From assembly GCA_021442155.1 (NCBI GenBank), contig CM038222.1, positions 56,353,352-56,417,351 of the forward strand: 64,000 nt of DNA. The letters are read 5' to 3'. Shown here one piece after another: positions 60,314-64,000 of the stretch. The translations under genes and the position numbers were made by a program. The notes under the pieces are model-generated. The model was not told the origin of the DNA, made no database searches, and saw nothing but the letters and a program-made list of their open reading frames with translations. Positions within the stretch are counted from its first letter, which is position 1. Each line of letters starts with the position of its first letter. The DNA is from Cymbidium sinense (Eukaryota > Streptophyta > Magnoliopsida > Asparagales > Orchidaceae).

Positions 60314-63149
60314 TTTTGACCTCCATATTTGTGTCATAAATCAAATCAAGCCTATAAATCGAATTCGATGGACTTCAAAGGTGATAGTGCCCAAATTGAG
60401 GCTCAAAATGCACTGGATGTCCCTAAAAAATGACCTCCGATCGACGAACGGACTTTGACATCGCATTCAGAACATCAAAATCGATTGAAATATAAATATT
60501 GCAAAATTTAATTATTAATCAATTAAGCGCTCGAGCTATCAAATTATTGACGTGCATATCAAAGATAGAAAGTTGTGATGATGACCAAACGACCTCTGTT
60601 CGTGAAATTGATCACGTCGTTAGCTATGAAATGTTGAAATATATCAAATGAGACTATCTGTGCTCAATTCGGACAAGTCTATAGAAATATTGAGTGATTT
60701 GAAGTGACAGCACACAAATCGAGGCGTAACAGAATTGAAGGTCGGCCGAGGTGCTTCAAAACACCAACTGTCATGCTCATCAGGGCATGATAGGTAGGTC
60801 AAAACACTCCTGGTGTTTCCCCTACGTGGGGATGATGTCGGGAGGCTGTCAAAATTATGCCAAATCTTTTGATTTAAAAAATGGGAGCATAAAAGAATCA
60901 ACTTAAGAATGTCAAGCAATGAAACCTAAAGCTAAATTCAAATTAAAAAACTCTAAAAAATAAAAAAGGGGAGAAAAAATAGCATACAACAAACACAAAA
61001 GTAAAACCAAAAAAGAGGGGAGAAATGAAAGTCACTCTAATGAGTAAATCTTCTTTTAAAATAATAAATTAAACTATCTTTTGAACCTATAGCTTCAAAA
61101 CGCCTTCTTCGCCATAGAATCTGCAACCTTTTGTATAAGTAGACAGAAGGCGACACTAAATTAAATGCTACACAAATGAAGGAACTTTCCTTCAATTCAA
61201 AAATAAAAGAAATTTCATTCTAATTATGATTTTTAATGTCAGTGATTTCATTAATTAGATGAAATTATCTAAGCTATAAACACTCGCATGTGTCCCGACA
61301 CTATGCTGAATGCCTAAATTCAAGTATCTGAGGATGTTGTGCGGGTTGTTTCCCCGTTTAGTCTTAGGACTCGGTCTGGGTTAACAAAACCTAAAAACCT
61401 ATAATAAGAGTTTTAAAAGTAGATTTAATCCTCTGTTAGCAACTAAATAGAGTTGATAGGATCTAAAGCTTTTAAACATATTCAAATTATTCAAATATAA
61501 AATTATCTAAAATTACTATACACTCAAGATGTATACACCTATGTCAATACTTAAATTCAAGTGGGGATGGGATGTTGCTTCGGTTTAGTATTAGGACTAG
61601 GTCCGAGTTAACAAAACCTAAAAACTTATAATAAGCATTCCAAAATCAGTGAAATGTCTAAAAAATTGATTCTGTCAGGTGATAGTAGATCTAATCCTCT
61701 GTTAGCAGCTAAACAGAGTTGACAAGATTTAAAGCTCTTAAACATATTAAAATTAATCAATTTTTTAAATCAAATCAAATATCAATCTAAAGTTGCTTCC
61801 CAATTTAGTCTTACGACTTGGTCCGGGTTAACAAAACTTAAAAACCTATAATAAGGGTTTTAAATCAATGAAATATCTAGAAACTGATTCTGTCAGGTGA
61901 CAGTAGATCTAATCCTCTGTTAGCAGCTAAACTGAGTTGAAAGGATCTAAAGCTCTTAAATATATTCAAATTAATCAAATTTTCAAATCAAATTAAGTAG
62001 CAATCTAAAATCAATATCATAACTTAAAATAAAAATTACATAAAGTCTTAAAAACACTCGCATGTGCCCCGACACTGTGTTGAATGCTTAAATTTGAAGT
62101 GTCTGAGAATGCTACGCGGGTTGCTTCCTGGTTTAGTCTTAATACTGAATTCGGATTAACAAAACTAAAAAACTTATAATAAGAGTTTCAAATCAGTAAA
62201 ATATCTGAAAAACTAATTTTGTCATGTGATAGAAGATCTAATCCTCTGTTAGCAGCTAAACATAGTTGATAATATCTAAAACTCTTAAATATATTCTAAT
62301 TAATCAATTTTTAAATAGCAATTTAAAACTGCTCAAATGAAACTCTATCACTAAAACTTAAACCAAACACAATCTATCCACCTTCCGTAACTGTTTATCG
62401 AGGGTGACAAACTAAGAAAACTCTAGCTCACAAAGGAGCCAATGTCAAATCAAGTGTTCTACTATGTTCACTCTCAATCAATCTCTTGAAATGCGGGGCG
62501 TGTCCTCGACATGCGGCTTCCAAGAGTTCCACAGAAAGGCTTATGACCGTGGTCCTCGATTGATTTGGCCGCCGCTCCATTATATTACGATCAGATCATC
62601 AGATGCTCCCCAATTCCTGAGTTGTAATTATGGTATACTTGATAGGCAAACGACTCACTAAGATAAACTTAAGTCTGCCTCCAGACAAACATCACCCAGT
62701 CTACAAGAATTTCTTGACGACGTCCATGTGTTGTTGATGAGGATTCTTCCGTCGTATCACTACTAAGTAACGGGATCACATGACGGATGACGAACCATAG
62801 GATCTAGATCAGGCACGTCATCATTCCCCCAACCATCTGGTTTAAGCTGAAATGATAAATTCATAATCTAAATTTTGAAACTCTACATGCTACTATTATA
62901 TGCTACGCATTCAGCGATCTAACGACTAGCCTTAAACGAAAGTTATCTCTTACTTACTAGGAGGGGTAATTAACTATAGGGGCTTGCGCCTATAGGAAAC
63001 TTGGATCCAGATCTAAAGTCCTCACCAAAAGAGGACGAAATCTCTAGGTAGTGTCTTATCTACTATTACATCTGCCTTTTGAAAATTACACCGACACTTT
63101 AAACTACTCTTTTATCAAAGAGGTCGGTGGCGAATTTTCGGAGCCCACA
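60314..63149 (+). repeat. 3' LTR of element C
   Basis: It is collinear with the 5' LTR. At about 60724 it jumps from the sequence equivalent to 50283 to that equivalent to about 51930, omitting 1.67 kb. It ends ...TTTTCGGAGCCCACA directly before the AAAAA duplication. It has lost the PPR-like fragment and most hairpin copies, keeping one (around 60770-60790). It contains no gene. Confidence 0.85.
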
Positions 63150-63154
63150 AAAAA
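63150..63154. repeat. Target site duplication, right copy (AAAAA)
   Basis: This AAAAA follows the end of element C and matches 49861-49865. LINE sequence continues immediately (TGTTATAAGATGATGG). Confidence 0.85.
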
Positions 63155-63312
63155 TGTTATAAGATGATGGTAAAACCAGCAATGATTTATGGTGCATAAT
63201 GTTGACCAGCGGAAGAGAAGCATAAGACTAAGTTAAGTGTTGCAGAAATGAGAATGCTAAGGTGGATGAGTGGCTTTACTCTTTGAGATAAAATGTGAAA
63301 TGAGTATTGTTG
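63155..63312 (+). pseudogene. LINE reverse transcriptase, 3' piece
   Basis: It continues the LINE coding sequence interrupted at 49865: CYKMMVKPAMIYGA, then stops, AEEKHKTKLSVAEMRMLRWMSGFTL and NEY. This is the usual C-terminal part of plant RTE-like elements, just after the palm. Homology fades near 63.31 kb, and the typical 3' tail is not recognised. Confidence 0.8.
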
Positions 63313-63655
63313 CGTGCTAGAAAACCATGAGAGTGAAAGTTTACGCCTCATTTGTGAAGTCCAAAGACACACACGTGTAATTAAAGAGCGAACAAGAGAA
63401 CCTCGAAAAGAGGGAAAAACCGCGAGGCCTAGCCCAATAAAAAGCTTCCACTATGTATCTGTTTCAGAGTACAAGATCTTCCCGATACCGGGATTATAGA
63501 ATTGTATATGAGAAATGGATAATATACTTAATAATGACAATATGTGACGATGATGTTGATGACCACGAGAGTGGTCGGATGATGACCTAACAATGGTCGA
63601 AAAATACCGGTTGGTTGATAGCTGAGGAGTTGATCTGCGATCTTGCTTGGAGGAT
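63313..63655. other. Flank without recognised features
   Basis: No motif or ORF that I can support is visible. It may contain the worn 3' end of the LINE. Confidence 0.4.
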
Positions 63656-63890
63656 CTAAGCTTGAGCTCTCTCTTCCTCCTCACTTGCTTTTCCTCTTCT
63701 TCCTCGCTGACTCTTCCTTTTCTTCCTTGCTTGACTCTTCCTCTTCTTCCTTTCTGGACTCTTTCTCTTTCTTCTTCCTTTTCTTCCTTACTTGGACTCT
63801 TCCTCTTCTTCCTGCTTTGACTCTTCCTCTTCTTCCTTGCTGACTCTTCCTTTTCTTTACTTTTGTCTTCTTCTTCCTCACTTCACTTCA
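63656..63890. repeat. CTTCC/CTCTTCTTCC minisatellite
   Basis: About seven imperfect units of roughly 30 bp built on CTTGACTCTTCCTCTTCTTCC. The complementary strand is purine-rich and gives a chance Lys/Glu/Arg frame, and the plus strand gives Leu/Ser/Phe. Neither looks like a gene. Confidence 0.8.
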
Positions 63891-64000
63891 CTTGGCCTCC
63901 CCTTCATGTGAGGAATGAAGGTCTATTTATAGATGGAGAGGGCATTCTAAATTCATGTCCACTCACCCATTCGGACCGGATGATTCCTTCGATCATTTGA
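63891..64000. other. Right edge, no feature
   Basis: These last 110 bases show no support for a gene or repeat family seen elsewhere in the window. Confidence 0.4.

Larger units (their letters stand above)
49866..63149 (+). mobile_element. Element C: Tat-type Ty3/Gypsy LTR retrotransposon nested in a LINE
   Basis: Its boundaries are exact: TGTTGACC start, ...CCCACA end, flanked by AAAAA on both sides. In order it holds a 5' LTR of 4.5 kb, a primer binding site, a non-gag region with a duplicated unknown module, a misplaced integrase fragment, an RNase H remnant, a Tat-type second RNase H, integrase, repeat-rich 3' region, polypurine tract and a 2.8-kb 3' LTR. Gag, protease and RT are missing, so it is a non-autonomous or degraded relative of element B. 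It lacks the antisense ORF that B carries. Confidence 0.88.

Noticed and set aside
63681..63881. Lys/Glu/Arg-rich minus-strand frame resembling a basic nuclear protein
   Set aside because: It is a translation of the CTTCC minisatellite.
1..64000. tRNA, rRNA, CRISPR arrays or bacterial-type operons
   Set aside because: None was seen; all repeats have retrotransposon or microsatellite explanations.

Overview
This is a nuclear window from a flowering plant. It is AT-rich, has no intact gene, and is almost entirely stacked, decayed LTR retrotransposons of the Ty3/Gypsy Tat/Ogre type. The diagnostic features are a pol order of RT, RNase H, a second RNase H and then integrase, a tRNA-Arg-like primer binding site, very long LTRs, tandem repeats between pol and the 3' LTR, and in one copy an antisense plant-mobile-domain ORF. 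I cannot name the species. A monocot would fit, but that is a guess.

Layout. (1) Element A lies on the minus strand at about 0.56-28.37 kb. Reading in its sense direction from right to left: a 5' LTR of about 8 kb (28368 to 20354), a primer binding site (20345-20328), a leader built of about 30 hairpins (20.15-17.4 kb), a degraded ORF1/gag region (17.2-13.8 kb), protease remnant, RT, RNase H, second RNase H and integrase (13.7-8.57 kb), a 3' region of 335-bp tandem repeats (8.4-4.5 kb), and a 3' LTR (4466 to about 559) that lacks its distal half. (2) Element B is on the plus strand at about 28.37-47.44 kb. It has a truncated 5' LTR, a piece of an A-type LTR lodged at 30.81-34.25 kb where gag should be, pol at 34.25-38.73 kb, repeat-rich 3' sequence, an antisense plant-mobile-domain-like pseudogene (43.3-40.0 kb), a polypurine tract and a 3' LTR (43509-47442). 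(3) A LINE with RTE-like reverse transcriptase starts near 48.85 kb. It is split exactly by element C (49866-63149), which is flanked by a 5-bp AAAAA duplication, and the LINE resumes at 63155. Element C is a relative of B. Its gag-pro-RT part is lost and replaced by a duplicated unknown module and a misplaced integrase fragment. Its second RNase H and integrase are better preserved. (4) The last 0.7 kb is flank with a pyrimidine-rich minisatellite.

All coding regions carry stops and frameshifts, and several catalytic aspartates have become asparagine, so none of these elements could transpose on its own proteins. The most interesting signal is structural. Several repeat arrays (A leader, B/C LTR, B/C 3' region, A LTR) consist of hairpins in which the loop or context is conserved while the stem sequence differs from copy to copy and still pairs. 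This looks like a maintained RNA or DNA fold rather than a maintained primary sequence.

No tRNA, rRNA, CRISPR array or intact host gene was found. The only host-gene trace is a short PPR-like fragment inside the 5' LTR of element C.
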